Assembly (NCBI GenBank): GCA_021464415.1
Contig: CM038468.1
Location: 35,886,969 to 35,950,968, forward strand
Reading direction: 5' to 3'
Length of the DNA: 64,000 nt
Source of the DNA: Lonicera japonica
Taxonomy: Eukaryota > Streptophyta > Magnoliopsida > Dipsacales > Caprifoliaceae
In this document: positions 1 to 11,279 of the stretch, piece after piece
Layout: each line of letters begins with the position of its first letter
How positions within the stretch are numbered: the stretch's first letter is position 1
Notes under the pieces: model-generated
What the model saw: the letters and a program-made list of their open reading frames with translations, nothing else
What the model was told of the DNA's origin: nothing
Database searches by the model: none
Made by a program: the position numbers and the translations under genes

Positions 1-655
1 CTTCCAAACGGCCAAATGTTGTCTTAAACTGTATATACACTATCTAAGACTTATTTAAACACTCTTGAATTATTCCAACTCTCTATTCTTCATCTACATT
101 CAATATTCAAGATTCAAGAACATAGTTTTGATCAATCATTATTCTTTTGAGTTATAAATTGTGATTAAACTTAATATCTCTTAGTGTGAGTTTCATTTAT
201 AATCCTTCAAACACTTAAAAGCTATTGTACATTGGTGTTAGCTACCAAACCTCATTTAAAACATAGTTGTGAGAGATGTATCTTATAGTTTAGCAAGACT
301 GACTTCTTGTGTGAATATTGTGTGTGAATCAATGCTTGTAAGAGTGTGTGAGAAGAATACACTTGTAGAGATTTGATCTTCACCCGGAAGAAGATCGGTA
401 TTAGTAGAAATTCTCAGGGAACTATCCGAGTGCGGACGTATGGCCTAGCAAACCGAACCGTGTGAACAAAATGTCTTAGGCTTCAATTGGTTTAATCATT
501 TTATCTCTAGCTCTTTTATTCATTGCTATATTATTGTGTGTGATTGAGATTGCTTGCTTATTTAGCTTGTTACTTTATATAGACTTTAAATCTTTTTGAA
601 ACATTTTCAGAAATTGGATTAAGTTTCAAAAACCCTATTGCCCCCCCCCCCCCCA
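1..655 (+). mobile_element. copia-type LTR end (R/U5-like), truncated
   Basis: This stretch reads like the downstream part of a Ty1/copia LTR on the plus strand. It is T-rich and ends with a segment of the form AACCCTATTG followed by a C run (641-654) and ATCTAGG. That arrangement resembles the end of many plant copia LTRs. The internal sequence does not follow, because at about 678 the DNA switches to a MULE-like repeat that recurs near 50.3 kb. No primer-binding site or coding remnant is attached, so it is a truncated LTR or a solo-LTR part. The upstream end lies outside the window. The family assignment comes from sequence style, not from a paired LTR. Confidence 0.4.
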
Positions 656-677
656 TCTAGGATATTTTTCAACCTAC

Positions 678-1459
678 AACTAATATGGATAAAAAAGCTT
701 GGTATTTTAAATCTTAACTTTGCATATAAAAACACACACTCTTTCTATAAATATATACATACACACATGTATATACATAATACATAATATATCTACCACC
801 GTCATTTCATTCCTTCCACCACCACTGCTACCCTTATACCTCCATTACCACCACCATCCTTCATCCATTCAGCACATCATCAAAAGTGTGTAAATTTGTT
901 CGGGTGGCCGAAGGTGGAGAGGATGAAATTGTGTGTGGGTGTAAATTTGTTCTGGTGGCCGGAGGTGGAAAGGTGAAATGGGGGGTGTGAGTGTGAGAGA
1001 GAGAAAGTGTGAGGTTTTTTTAGAGAGAAAGAGATGGTGATTGTGACAACAGGGCCATGGTGGTGGTGTTGGACGAGGTGGCTGAAGGTGGCATTGGTGG
1101 AGAGTTGGTGGTGGCCGAAGCTAATTTGAAATGGGTAGTAGCTAAAGGAGGCGTGGTATGTGTTTATGTATGTATATACATGTGTGTATATGTGTATGAG
1201 AGAGGAGAAATTTGTGGGTTCCTCTCTCTTTCTCTTCCTTTTTTTTAAACATTCTAATTATAGTTTTTTTTTTCTAAAGGAATTAACTTAACTGATAAAA
1301 ATGCCCCCAATTCCATCAAATTTAACGAATAAATTAAACGGAAGGGCTAAAGTGAGACTGCTCAATAGTTTAAGCGCTTAAGTCGAGTGCTTTTTAATTA
1401 GTTTAAGGGTCAAAGTGAGACTTGGTTAATAGTTTAAGGGCCATTAGGGTAGTTTACTC
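678..1459. mobile_element. MULE-like non-autonomous element, left end missing
   Basis: This segment matches 50331-51419 closely (shared block starting AACTAATATGGAT, then TACATACACACATGT and a GGTGGCC/AGGTGG-rich centre). The right end, about 1280-1459, is the same long terminal sequence as at the right of the 50-kb copy, finishing in AGTTTACTC. The left terminal inverted repeat is absent; the sequence left of 678 is copia LTR. It is therefore a truncated copy. At about 1367-1374 it keeps the uninterrupted site TAGTTTAA, which in the 50-kb copy holds a nested MITE. Confidence 0.55.
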
Positions 1460-1740
1460 TCTCTTTTTTTTTTGTCACTCAAAACATTCACAGTGTAAAG
1501 AGTAAAACTTAACCCTAAATTTGCAAAATAAGTTTCTTAAGAGGTCACATTGGATATGTTAGGAAAAATAGCCATATAGTATGCCAAGCCCATATGGTTC
1601 ATACAATTTAAGCCAAGCTTGAGGAAAAATAAAAGGTTCATATGAGTAATACACACTCGTATAGCTTGAAGGAAAAAAAATCATACGAGTAACACCAACT
1701 TGTATGGCTTAAAGGGAAAAAAAAGAGGCTCACACGAGTA
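1460..1740. repeat. Flank shared with 51420-51542 and 63874-64000
   Basis: After the MULE-like end, the sequence stays homologous to 51420-51542 (AGAGTAAAACTTAACCC, then TTAAGAGGTCACATTGG). It continues as the sequence after element B (63874-64000; GAGGAAAAATAAAA, then ATATGAGTAATAC). This identifies the pre-insertion target of element B. It contains alternating CATACGAG/CTCGTATG words like those inside the Tourist-like MITEs. Confidence 0.65.
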
Positions 1741-2455
1741 AGGTACCTTTATTTTTATTTTTATCATACAAGTAACACACACCCGTACAAATAAAATGTA
1801 GGCATGTGCTATGTTTGGCCATCCTGTACCATATACAACTAAGTTTTTACATTAAGTTTGATTGGCTGTGGAATTAGGTATGGTAAATTTGCTGATTTAC
1901 CATACCAAGTGTGGATACTATAACACCTCATCACTGTTACCCTATTTAATATAGGTAATTAGCTTTAATGATTTATTTATTTATTTAAATAATTAATACA
2001 TATCTCTCCTCCATTGCAATGCAATTTATCTTCTGCTACTTATTCGTCGTCTTCGTCATCATCGAACATGTTCTTACGCACTCTTTTACCTCTCTCAATT
2101 TCAAAAGAAAGGGCCTATATAACCAAATGACCTAGACTAATCGAGGTTGCTCGTCACATGTGCAAATAAATTGAGAAAATATTTTAGTGCTTTGATTTTA
2201 ATGTATGGTAACAACAACGTCATCATCATGAAATAATCTTAAAGGGGCATATGAAGTTTTACTAGGTTTAGATACCATGGAAGGTTAGAAGGAAAATATA
2301 TCCTCAAAACACCTCAATCCTTCGATTCAATTATAGATATATCCTTTTTTTTAGCTAAGAATAAATACAGCTGAATAAGGAAACCAAAGAAAAACTAGGG
2401 TGTTTGTGAAAATCTTGGGGCAATTTATCAAGAATTTACCCATTAACATTGAATT
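1741..2455. other. Intergenic, no gene seen
   Basis: AT-rich sequence without a credible reading frame, splice-supported exon or clear transposon end. A short CATCATC/GTCGTC-type low-complexity patch lies near 2043-2067. Confidence 0.5.
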
Positions 2456-3166
2456 TCGGGTTGAATACAAAAAAAAATTGAGTAAATAACTCTCTTCCTA
2501 TTTAGGCAATAAATCAACAATATAACTAATATTTTAAATTAGAAATCGGCTAATATTATTCAATTAATCAATAAATACACCTAATATTATTGATGATGTT
2601 AAAGTTTATGTATTTTGAAAATAGATCTAAATCAACAAACTTTGATATTGTATTAAACAAATCCCTTTTCACCCACTGGTTGTTAAAGTAATAAAATTAC
2701 TAGAAAATTAGTTCATTTTTTTGACAATTTCCAAAAAAGAAGAAGTTATTAGTAGTTTCATAAGATGTTCTTTATTTTGCAATCAAACATACCATTCACA
2801 AAAAAAGATAATTTAATACATCGAATATAACTAATATTATAAATTAGGAGTTTAGACCTAAATCACTAAATATTCAACAATTTGTTAATATTTCAAGAAA
2901 TCCACTTAACATTTCAAAGTATTTATTTTCAAGTAGAGTGAAGAAATGGAGGAGTGAAGAATGAAGATATACCAAATAGAGAAACCAATAATGGAAAAAC
3001 GGAGAAAAATATATGAAAGAGGGACGGGTGTAAGGTCTCGCAGTGGGTGCGGGTGGGTTTAATATTTTAAAGAGGAAATGCTTTAATGACCCCTAAAGTT
3101 TTTCCCCTTACACTTAGGAACCCTTAAATATAATTTTTTGCATATAAGTCTCTATTGTTAAAGTAG
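2456..3166. repeat. Dispersed repeat R, copy 1
   Basis: This is homologous along its length to 17135-18031, in the same orientation. Both copies share TAATATTATTGATGATG, ATAAGATGTTCTTTATTTTG, AGAGGGACGGGTGTAAGG and TTTAATGACCCCTAA. The homology starts at about TGAATA followed by an A-run and ends at GCATATAAGTC. Copy 1 lacks a stretch of roughly 130 bp present in copy 2. There are no clear terminal inverted repeats and no coding potential. The pair brackets the copia/gypsy composite, but the ends do not behave as LTRs of that copia element. Confidence 0.7.
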
Positions 3167-3489
3167 AATAGTATTCAAACCTACAATTTTCATTAAATAA
3201 CACCCTTTAAATAGGGTAAAAATAATAATTTACATCAACAGCCTATAATGGGTATTTACAACAGTAAATCCTAACTGATTTATCCTATCTTAATGATGGT
3301 AGATAATGTATTTTCTTTTAACACTCCCTCTTGTGCCGAGTCAAAGATAAAATAGTACATGACTTGTTGTCTCATTAAAATTTTTGCCAAGTAACAAAAA
3401 CCCTGTGGGAAAAAATAACCTTGGTCGAAGAAAGAGAGTACAATACGATCGATGACCCATATATGTTAGACGTCCCTTTAAGTCTACAC

Positions 3490-4467
3490 CCACTGATCCT
3501 TACATCTATCAAGGGAGTTTGAATAGCCTACGCATTTCCTATACTTTTCATATGTTTCTCAAATATGGCTTTAGGCAAGGATTTAGTAAACAACTCTACC
3601 ACAGTCTCCTCAGATCTCACTTGATTCATTTAAATCTTGAGGAGAGCATGTTGTTGCTGATTATAGAAAACTTTAAAGATATGTGTTTCGTATTATCACA
3701 TTTAATATAATCTAGCTCATTTGTTTGATGCAAGCTGCATTGTCTTTATAAATGCAAGTAGGCTATTCAATGATAGAACTTCAACCATGAGTCCCTCGAA
3801 TATGTGTAATGATAGCCCTTAACCATATACATTCATGAACCGCCTTATGTAAAATGATGATCTCAGAGTGGTTCGAGGAGGTGGCCACAAGGGCTTGCTT
3901 CATTAATCCCCAAGATACTGTCATGTTCCCAATAGTGAATACATAACCAGTTTGGGAACGACCTTTATGTGGGTCAGAGAAATACCCAACATCAGCAAAA
4001 CCAACCAAAACATCATTTTGGGTTTTAATGTAGGGGGAAGCTTTTCCAACATTAACATTCACTTTAAAAATTACTGTGCCATTTGCAGTTCCTTTTACCT
4101 ATCTGTAGGGAAAAAACAGTCCTAAGTCAATAGTTCCTTTTAGATATCGAAAAATATTCTTTATACCGTAGTAGTGAAGCTATGTTGGCGCTAAGTTAAA
4201 TCTAGCTAACAAGTTCACTAAGAATATGGAAGATGTTTTCATAAACTCATATGCCCTCTCATAATCCATTAAGATTTCTTTGTTCTCTGGAATCATTTCA
4301 AACATCGGAGCGTCCTTTAAAATTGATTCATGGATATAACTATAATTAGAGATAATCTCATGAGAGTGGTTGTTTTCATTAATGATTAATGGATCAGTTT
4401 ATGCCTTACTCCCATTTTTCTTCTTTAGGTGAGTGTTACTCGAACCAAGTGGCATTCCCCTCTTCCT
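3490..4467 (-). pseudogene. copia element C: RT C-terminus and RNase H remnant
   Basis: Reading the minus strand, RNase H motifs are clear at 4062-3781: GFAD, then a serine/threonine-rich GYVF block, VSWG, a KQ step and a TSSNHSE segment with HECIWLRA. Downstream, a frameshifted CIKQ, DNTKHIS and NNVADLF-like stretch (about 3780-3490) gives the end of RNase H. Upstream (4180-4090) lies the RT tail with NIFRYLKGT and DLGLFFP. The RT palm with its catalytic aspartates is missing: sequence equivalent to the N-terminal PENKEI segment jumps almost directly to the RT tail, implying an internal deletion. Confidence 0.75.
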
Positions 4468-5189
4468 TTAGGGAGCCACGACCTCAACCACACTTCCAGT
4501 AAGTATGGTTGTAGTATATCTGTCTGTGACTCCGTGCCCCTTGTTGGGATCTTCTAACATTGCGGATACATTTACAGCTAGTATATGTGATCTAGTTACT
4601 TTTACGATATTAGTAAACGCATTAGGCATCGAATCTGCTGCGTTTTGAAGATCAATTATTCTTTTTACTTCATTTTCACATTGTGAAGTCCAGAGATCAA
4701 AATGAGACAGGGTGGGAAAAAACCACGATAATTCATGTCGTTCCTTTGAAAAATCCTTTTTACTATCTTCCTTTAACAATGGGAAGATTGTCTCATTAAA
4801 GTGACAATCCACAAATCTAGTGGTAAAGAGATCGCCTATCAAGGGTTCAAAATAGCATATAATTGTTGGAGATTCATATTCAAGATAAATACTTAATAAT
4901 CTTTGAGGACCTATTTTATTGCGCTGTGGGGGCACAATTGGCACATATACTATTAAGCCAAATATGCGTAAATGTGAAATGTCAGGCTCATATTCAGTTA
5001 TCAACTGGTACGCATAAAATGTTTGGTTAGTAGTGGTTTTGAAACGAATAAGTAACGCTGTGTGCAATATTACATATCCCCAAGCAGATATAGGCAGATT
5101 GGTGCATATAACCAATGCCCTAGCCACCATCTGTAACCTTTTGATGGTGGCTTCTGCTAGACAATTTTGTGTGTGCACATGGGGAACAT
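4468..5189 (-). pseudogene. copia element C: integrase C-terminal part
   Basis: The frame starts inside the gypsy LTR at 5241, but true copia sequence begins at 5189. It opens with VPHVHTQN and LAEATIKRLQMVARAL, which contains the catalytic glutamate of the DDE triad. It continues with LPISAWG, EPDISHLRIFG and GPQRLLSIYL, typical of the copia integrase C-terminal region. The usual glycine after HTQN is a cysteine. The first part of the integrase lies on the far side of element A, at 12886-13115. A serine/threonine-rich linker toward RT follows. Confidence 0.8.
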
Positions 5190-6838
5190 TGACGGCTCCA
5201 AAATAGCGCGTTTTGATATAGCCCAAGTGCAGGCACATCAAGTTGTAATATAGTCTCGGAAGTCCGAGTGTCGAACCACAGGGATAATTGAAAAGGAATG
5301 GAATGGATTACGGATTTTATGGTTTTCAGATTTTATGAGTTGGATTTGTTGTGAAACAACGGAAATGTAAATCGGGTGTGAAAATTAATAAGAAAGCACC
5401 AAGGTATTGGAGGTTAGTTGCGATTTATGAAACGGTGATCACGAGCTCATACAAAGATTACAACACAAGATTTCTCGATATATGGGAAATGTTGGTGTAT
5501 CTCTCAATAGCAAAGGGTGCGACACTAGGCGACTCATTCCCGAGTTGAAGCTATATCGAGAAAGAGACAAACGACATTCCACCAAAGACGGGGTTATCAT
5601 TCCTACCTCTTAGCTACGGGTGTGAAGCAAGGCAACCCATTCCCGATGAAGCTAATCCGAGATAGATATGACAAACTCATCATTAAAAGATTTAACATAA
5701 CGCAAGTGTATGTAATCTCATGATTTAAAGAATGAAAATTATAAAGTGAATCCTAACAATGAAACGGAATGAAGTTTATGGGATAAATTTGTCATCTCAT
5801 CATTTATCACTTATGGTAGAAAATAAAGAGTCTAAGTATCACATAAAGTGTAAGAAGCACTCAATATATCAATAAATGAATCAAAGATAAGCTAAACAAA
5901 TTTATAATCCATCTATGGAGTTTTATGAACTATTCATAATTTCTACGAAGAGGAAAAAGCTCCATGGATGGGGAAAAGAGACTACAAGCTTTCTAGAACC
6001 ATATAAATATGTTATATGTTCATTAACAACCAAGCACTAAATATACAAGGCATATAAAGTCTTAATTTAATATGAAAATACCTAGAAAGCTTGCAACAAT
6101 GGAGGAAATGAAGAAGAAAAGGATCTACAAATATTTATCAAACTTTAAACATGGATTGAGTCAATAATCACCGAAAATTATATCGCAATTTACCTCCGTA
6201 ACCTTAGTAAGAGACTACTCCATAATAGATGCAAGAACAAATATTATAGAAGAAGAAATCATTCTTACAAATCAAAAACTTACAATGGAGAAATGAAGAA
6301 CAATGAACAAATAGCTCTCCCTTCTCTCTAGATCTTCTAAGTGTTAAAAACTAGATATCTCTCCTCAAAGCTAAGAATTCTATTATATATTAAAAAGGGG
6401 CAAAATATCTAAACAAATATCTAAAATAGCTTGAACCACAAAATAGCCCATTTTGGGTGTGAAATGAGTAAGTTGCCCGAAGCCATGATCGATCATGGCT
6501 TTGCCCATGATCGATCATGAAAGTGTTCTGCCAGAAATTTTGCAAGCCATGATCGATCATGGCTTTGCCCATGATCGATCATGAAAGTGGAACTTGTCAC
6601 TCAGCACATTTGCAAGCTACTAGGCTCGCTCTTGATCACCACATGCCATGCCATTGTATGCCAAACCTACGAAAACATGGAATACTACAAAATATACACC
6701 AACTTGGGCCACGTTAGATACAACACTCGCTAAGGCATTAATCTCGAGATAAGTGGATAATTAGCCAGAATTAAAGCAACAAACGCGTCAAGCGACTCCG
6801 GGAAGGAGCTTAGATATGACAATATTATGCGTTTTTCA
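5190..6838 (-). repeat. Element A LTR, left copy (3' LTR of the element)
   Basis: A 1649-bp LTR, from TGACGGCTCC to GCGTTTTTCA on the plus strand. It pairs with 11296-12880 and differs from it mainly by scattered substitutions and one 64-bp difference: this copy has two palindrome pairs (6483-6583) where the other has one. A TATA-like segment (ATTATATATTAAAA, about 6381-6394) lies on the minus strand about 100 bp downstream of the palindromes, which suggests that U3 runs from 6838 to about 6350. The open frame at 5351-5548 recurs in the other LTR and is not a gene. Confidence 0.93.
6483..6583. repeat. Palindrome module in the LTR (four copies)
   Basis: Perfect palindromes occur at 6483-6498 (CCATGATCGATCATGG), 6506-6519, 6547-6562 and 6570-6583, arranged as two pairs. 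Each pair is joined by CTTTGC. The module lies 85-200 bp upstream of the TATA-like box in the minus-strand U3, so it is well placed for a regulatory element. The same palindrome recurs in the pol to third-ORF spacer. Confidence 0.85.
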
Positions 6839-8184
6839 ACTCCCCTCAACTTATCTCTTGCTAGTCCCTTAGCAAGACAAAAAAAATATAATAATTACAA
6901 AAGCACTACGCTATACAAAAAATTGTTAACTTCTAAGTTCCCAAAGAAGACGAGTTGCATCTCGCGAAAGTTTTCAGAAATGATACCTACAAACATTAGA
7001 AGTTTGATCATGATGAATGATGAGAATGAAGATTCAAGTTTCAATTTGCAAAGCAAGAAGCATTACTATCAATTTTCCAGAATGATGGACTTTTGAATGA
7101 TCATCTAATTCGCCTATCTCCTTTAGAACACAATCCCATATTCTCCAACGCTCACATACTAGACTTCGATTCAAGCAATTCGATATAAACACAAAGAGTC
7201 ATAGTCATTCGAGAAGGAAGAGAGAACTTTTTCAAAAACAAAAGCTTCGAGATTTGTCAATTCTAAGCACTTTCTTTATCTTTTACTTGGAAATTACGCT
7301 AAATTAGTTCAGGGCGGTTTTCATCTCTATGGGGGGCAGCGGTCTCACTTATGAAATTTTTCAAAATTCTGCTCATTCATTGGAGCTCAAAGGAAGCTAT
7401 TCACCCTTTCCCATATGGCAACCTATACCCATCCATAATATTAGACAAAGAGACTTAAGATTTAGTCAAGTGAAGCTTTAAGTCAATATTATGATAGAAG
7501 TCATCCAAGTTTTCAAAGTGCTATGCTTTTGTCCTCTCATTCGAGGATCTTTTCGAAAGAGCTTCCATCATTTTTGGACAAAAATTCCTCTTCTCTCAAT
7601 GAAAATAAATCTAAGTGTTATTACCGAATTGGAAACAACCAAAGCAATCTAGCATGTGGAACAGGAGAATATAACGGGATATGAGACTAAGTGGAGCAAG
7701 GCAATTTAGATTATCATTCAAATTCTTATCTGAATCAAAGAATTCATGCCAAACGCTAATGAAACAATAGCCTTCATTTGAACAACATCTCAATCAATCA
7801 TCAATTTTCAAACTCCTCAAAAAATTTGGAATACATCTCTTCTACTCATGGAAATAGACAATAGCAAGCCAAAACAAAAAGAAATCACAAAACGTACCCC
7901 CCTCAACTTAAAACACACATTGTCCTCAATGGAAAGAGAACAAGAAAATGCACGGGCGTTACTTTGGCTTTGCTTTCCATGATACAAAAATAAGAGATAA
8001 ACAACAACTATACACAAAACGGGTTAGAATTAGAATTCAAAAGCAAAAAACCATAACATGCAACCATTAAAACCAAGTTTTAACGTTAACATCAAGTCTA
8101 AATTCTAATACAACCCAAAAGAAATAAAGTAAAACTAAGCGCAAATATAGTTAATTAAAGAGTTTTCAGGCTATCACATCATCA
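6839..8184 (-). other. Element A 3' untranslated region
   Basis: This runs from the third-ORF stop to the 3' LTR. It begins next to the LTR with a purine-rich tract (minus strand AGTTGAGGGGAGT), a plausible polypurine tract. It also contains a conserved block with ACAATGTGTG and AAGTTGAGGGGGG near 7900-7925, which is similar in position and form to 54650-54680 in element B. No credible reading frame is present; the short frames here are not conserved. Confidence 0.65.
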
Positions 8185-9363
8185 TCACATATCAGGGGGT
8201 GGGGGTGGGGGAAATCGACTGTAGAACTCCTCGAATTGACGGCGTATGAACTCCTGTTGAGCTGCCATATGAACTTCCACCCTAGAGGCAATTTCCGCCT
8301 CCATATGATCTTGGCGAACCAGCATATCGTCCACCCTAGTGTTGAGAGCATCAAACCCCGCGTGCATCGTGGCATTCATTTGCTCGAATTGCTCTCTCAA
8401 AAACTCCATGTTATCGTCCACCGGCCCCGTACTTGCTCTTCTTCTTCTCCTCGAAGGACCCGGAGCGTCGGTTCCCGCCTCTTCTGGTGCTTCTTCCTCG
8501 GACTCAACTGGAGGAGGTGCGGCCGAAGAACTTGGCCTGTTTCTGAGTTGGCCGGCGGCTCTAGCTTGGGTGGACCTGTTTATCGGGGCCCGCTGGATCT
8601 TTCTAACATCGGCGTCCCGTTCTTGGACACCCGCTTCCAAGCAAATGCGGGTCAAAAGCACACCAAACTTGATTGTTTCGTTATGGGCTACCGTGTTATA
8701 GACTTTCATGATTTTTCGCATTATGTAGCGAACTAAACAACACGGCCTATTTCGAGCAATGACATATAAAACATAGGCATGATAGGGGTATAAGTGTTGA
8801 ATGTGCGAGGTGGGGTCTATCGCGTTGGCTACAACAAGCCACATAGTCCTAAATTGTGGTGCTAAATTGTTCCTATCGAATTGGGAGCCAATCCAAGTCA
8901 TCGGGCGACCGGCCAAAAATGTGGCCAACTCGTCATCTGTAGGATATACAATTCGGGCTGAGTGTAGGAGTTCATAGCTACCATCCGGCATTGCCGGAAT
9001 CCCCGTTACTCGACTAACTACCTTGAGGTTGAACGGTATAGTCCTCCCATGCACGTGGGCAACATAAGCATAAGCAGCATTGGGCACACGCACTAAGCTT
9101 GCAACGAATTCACGAAATAGAGTGAGATTGCATTGGTTACCTGTTTGTCGCAAATATTGCACCCACCCCTCGTGTCGCTCGAATGCTCCCATTTGCGGGA
9201 AATCATCTAAAGCACCAATAATGACGGGCCTCTCGATCATCACAGCCCGGTTCCTGAAAGCATAACTCCACCAATCGTACTCCTGAAGGCTACGGAACCC
9301 GCGGTACCCACCCCTCGCGGCTTGAAGCTCTTCTGGCTTGTTAACTGGAGCAATGGCAGCCAT
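8185..9363 (-). CDS. Third ORF of element A (putative plant transposon protein family), intact
   Basis: This is a 392-residue intact frame lying downstream of integrase, where Athila-type elements carry an 'env-like' ORF. The N-terminal two thirds resembles the plant-specific transposon protein domain seen in such ORFs: FERHEGWVQYL (about residues 78-88), REFVASLVRVPN, then GRTIPFN and VTGIP. A low-complexity acidic and proline region (about 285-305) is followed by a basic patch PSRRRRRAS, which may be a nuclear signal. After that come an amphipathic, probably coiled-coil stretch (about 317-375) and a PPPPPPDM end. I see no signal peptide or membrane helix, so a true envelope role is not supported. 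The start is the first ATG after a 284-nt leader without ATG. Function unknown. Confidence 0.8.
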   Translation of the reverse strand: MAAIAPVNKPEELQAARGGYRGFRSLQEYDWWSYAFRNRAVMIERPVIIGALDDFPQMGAFERHEGWVQYLRQTGNQCNLTLFREFVASLVRVPNAAYAYVAHVHGRTIPFNLKVVSRVTGIPAMPDGSYELLHSARIVYPTDDELATFLAGRPMTWIGSQFDRNNLAPQFRTMWLVVANAIDPTSHIQHLYPYHAYVLYVIARNRPCCLVRYIMRKIMKVYNTVAHNETIKFGVLLTRICLEAGVQERDADVRKIQRAPINRSTQARAAGQLRNRPSSSAAPPPVESEEEAPEEAGTDAPGPSRRRRRASTGPVDDNMEFLREQFEQMNATMHAGFDALNTRVDDMLVRQDHMEAEIASRVEVHMAAQQEFIRRQFEEFYSRFPPPPPPDM

Positions 9364-9647
9364 TGATGTGGGGAGAAGGGAGAAATAGAGAGAAATTTCG
9401 AAGTTTTGGGGAATAGGGCTCGAAATTGGGGGTTTGGGGTTTTAGAGAGAGAAAGAGGTGTTGATGATAGATGGGTGTGGAGTTTGGGGGTGAAATTGAG
9501 GGTTTATGGAGATGGAAAGGCTAGGGGAGGGTTTGATTTGATGATGAATAAAGGTTTGGAGAAGGGAGATGGAGAAAAATAGGAGTTAGAGAGAAGATGG
9601 GGCACGATTTTGGCCAAAAAGAAACGGCTGCTCTGTTTTAATTGGGA
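9364..9647 (-). promoter_or_regulatory. CT-rich, ATG-free leader upstream of the third ORF
   Basis: Reading the plus strand between 9364 and 9647 there is no CAT trinucleotide, so the minus strand has no ATG in any frame before the ORF start. The minus-strand sequence is rich in CTCTCT, CCATCTCC and ACCCC runs, like many plant 5' untranslated regions. The equivalent region of element B (56144-56453) has the same style and is also ATG-free. I infer that the third ORF is translated from an mRNA starting near here, made either from its own promoter or by splicing. Confidence 0.55.
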
Positions 9648-9791
9648 CCATGATCGATCATGGCTTTGCCCATGATCGATCATGGTAGTGTACTGCCGCA
9701 GGAAAAGTTAACCATGATCGATCATGGCTTTGCCCATGATCGATCATGGTTGTACACTGCCTCCAAAATTCAATCCCATGATCGATCATGG
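9648..9791. repeat. Palindrome array in the pol to third-ORF spacer (five copies)
   Basis: CCATGATCGATCATGG occurs at 9648-9663, 9670-9685, 9712-9727, 9734-9749 and 9776-9791. The first two pairs are joined by CTTTGC exactly as in the LTR. The array lies between the integrase stop (9955) and the ATG-free leader. It could be a second promoter region copied from or to the LTR, a protein-binding site, or an RNA hairpin array. Confidence 0.85.
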
Positions 9792-9954
9792 CTTTCAACA
9801 AACATTCTCCCATGAAATTTCTTCACTTGAAAAAACCTTTCCACTCCCCCCAACTTGGTCCGTTTAGATCCAATTTCGCCCGAGCTTCCGAAACAAATTC
9901 CTGAAACTCACAAATACTACAAAAAACATTATTTACAAAATCGACCCATGCTTG

Positions 9955-11279
9955 TTAGGCATAAGTCGGGTCTTTGAGAGGGGTGGACTCCTCTCGAATT
10001 GGGAATTCCAAAAATGGCTTTAGACGTTGTCCATTCACCTTGAAAACATAGCCAGTTTTGGGATCCTCGACATTCACAGCCCCAAAAGGAAATACATGAC
10101 GGACAATGTATGGGCCGGTCCAACAAGACTTCAATTTTCCCGGGAAGAGATGCAAACGAGTATCATAACAAAGAACTTTGTGCCTAAGTTTGCATTCTTT
10201 CTTTAAAATAGATTTATCATGAAAAAGTTTTGCACGTTCCTTGCTTATTTTCGCATTGTCATAAGCATCTCTTCTCAATTCCTCAATTTCATCCACTTGC
10301 AACTTTCGGTCAAGCCCGGCTTTTTTCAAATCACAGTTAACCATCTTAGTTGCCCAGTATGATTTGTGTTCCAACTCTACTGGAAAATGACATGGTTTTC
10401 CGTACACGATGCGATAAGGAGACATATCTAGAGTTGTTTTATACGCAGTACGGTAAGCCCAAAGTGCATCGGTCAGTCTTAACGACCAATCCTTGCGGTT
10501 CGGGTTTACCGTTTTCTCTAGAATCTGTTTGATCTCCCTATTTGCCAACTCAGCTTGACCATTAGTTTGAGGATGATAAGCGAGCGATACTTTGTGGTTT
10601 ACACCATACTTTTGCATTAATGATTGAAATGGTCTGTTGCAAAAGTGAGTACCGCCATCGCTTATTATTGCCTTGGGAGTGCCAAAACGTGCAAAGAATG
10701 TGTTCTTTCAGAAATCGGATCACCACTTTGTGATCATTTTTCTTGCACGCTTGGGCTTCCACCCATTTTGAAACATAATCTACGGCAACTAAAATGTAAA
10801 TGTTACCGTAGGAGGATGGGAACGGTCCCATGAAGTCGATGCCCCAGCAATCAAAGATTTCAATAATCAGGATTGGATTGAGTGGCATCATGTTCCTCTT
10901 AGAGATCCCTCCAAGCATCTGGCATCTTTGACATGCCTTGCAAAAACGTTGTGCGTCCTTAAAGAGCGACGGCCAGTAAAGTCCGCTTTGCAAAATCTTA
11001 GCGGTTGTCTTCTTTGATGAGAAATGTCCTCCGCAAGCTTCAGAATGGCAGGAAGACAGAACTCTCTCTACTTCTTGGTCTGGAATGCACCTCCGGATAA
11101 TTTGATCCGCACAATATTTAAATAGGTACGGTTCATCCCAATAGAATCGCCTCACTTCACTCAAGAACTTCTTTCTATCTTGTGCTCCCCATGCTTTCAG
11201 TATCTTGTCGGTTACAAGATAGTTTACAATGTCGGCATACCATGGGAGTGTCAAAATTGCCAACAATTGCTCATCCGGG
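9955..11279 (-). pseudogene. Element A pol remnant: integrase
   Basis: The remnant starts right after the primer-binding site with the linker FPDEQLL and [11 protein letters not shown], which normally follows RNase H. The integrase zinc finger is visible as [15 protein letters not shown] and CKACQRCQ. The core has DFMGPF (first D), a degraded ISDGG step (second D, in a shifted frame near 10640-10700) and [11 protein letters not shown] (E) at 10617 onward. The C-terminal domain ends with [13 protein letters not shown] and a stop at 9955. One frameshift near 10690 splits it into two frames (11347-10562 and 10617-9955). Gag, protease, RT and RNase H are absent. Confidence 0.88.

Noticed and set aside
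1057..1248. Open frame conserved at 50737-50931 in the other MULE-like copy
   Set aside because: Only about 64 codons, low complexity (V/G-rich), in two closely similar repeat copies; conservation is expected from recent duplication. No transposase features.
5351..5548. 65-codon frame, repeated at 11457-11654
   Set aside because: It lies at the same position in both LTRs of element A, and its duplication is explained by the LTRs. No domain recognised.
8236..8736. Plus-strand frames at 8236-8736 and 8339-8701
   Set aside because: Antisense shadows of the third ORF of element A; no own motifs.
8185..9363. Third ORF as a true viral envelope protein
   Set aside because: No signal peptide, transmembrane helix or cysteine pattern; it has a basic patch and coiled-coil region instead.
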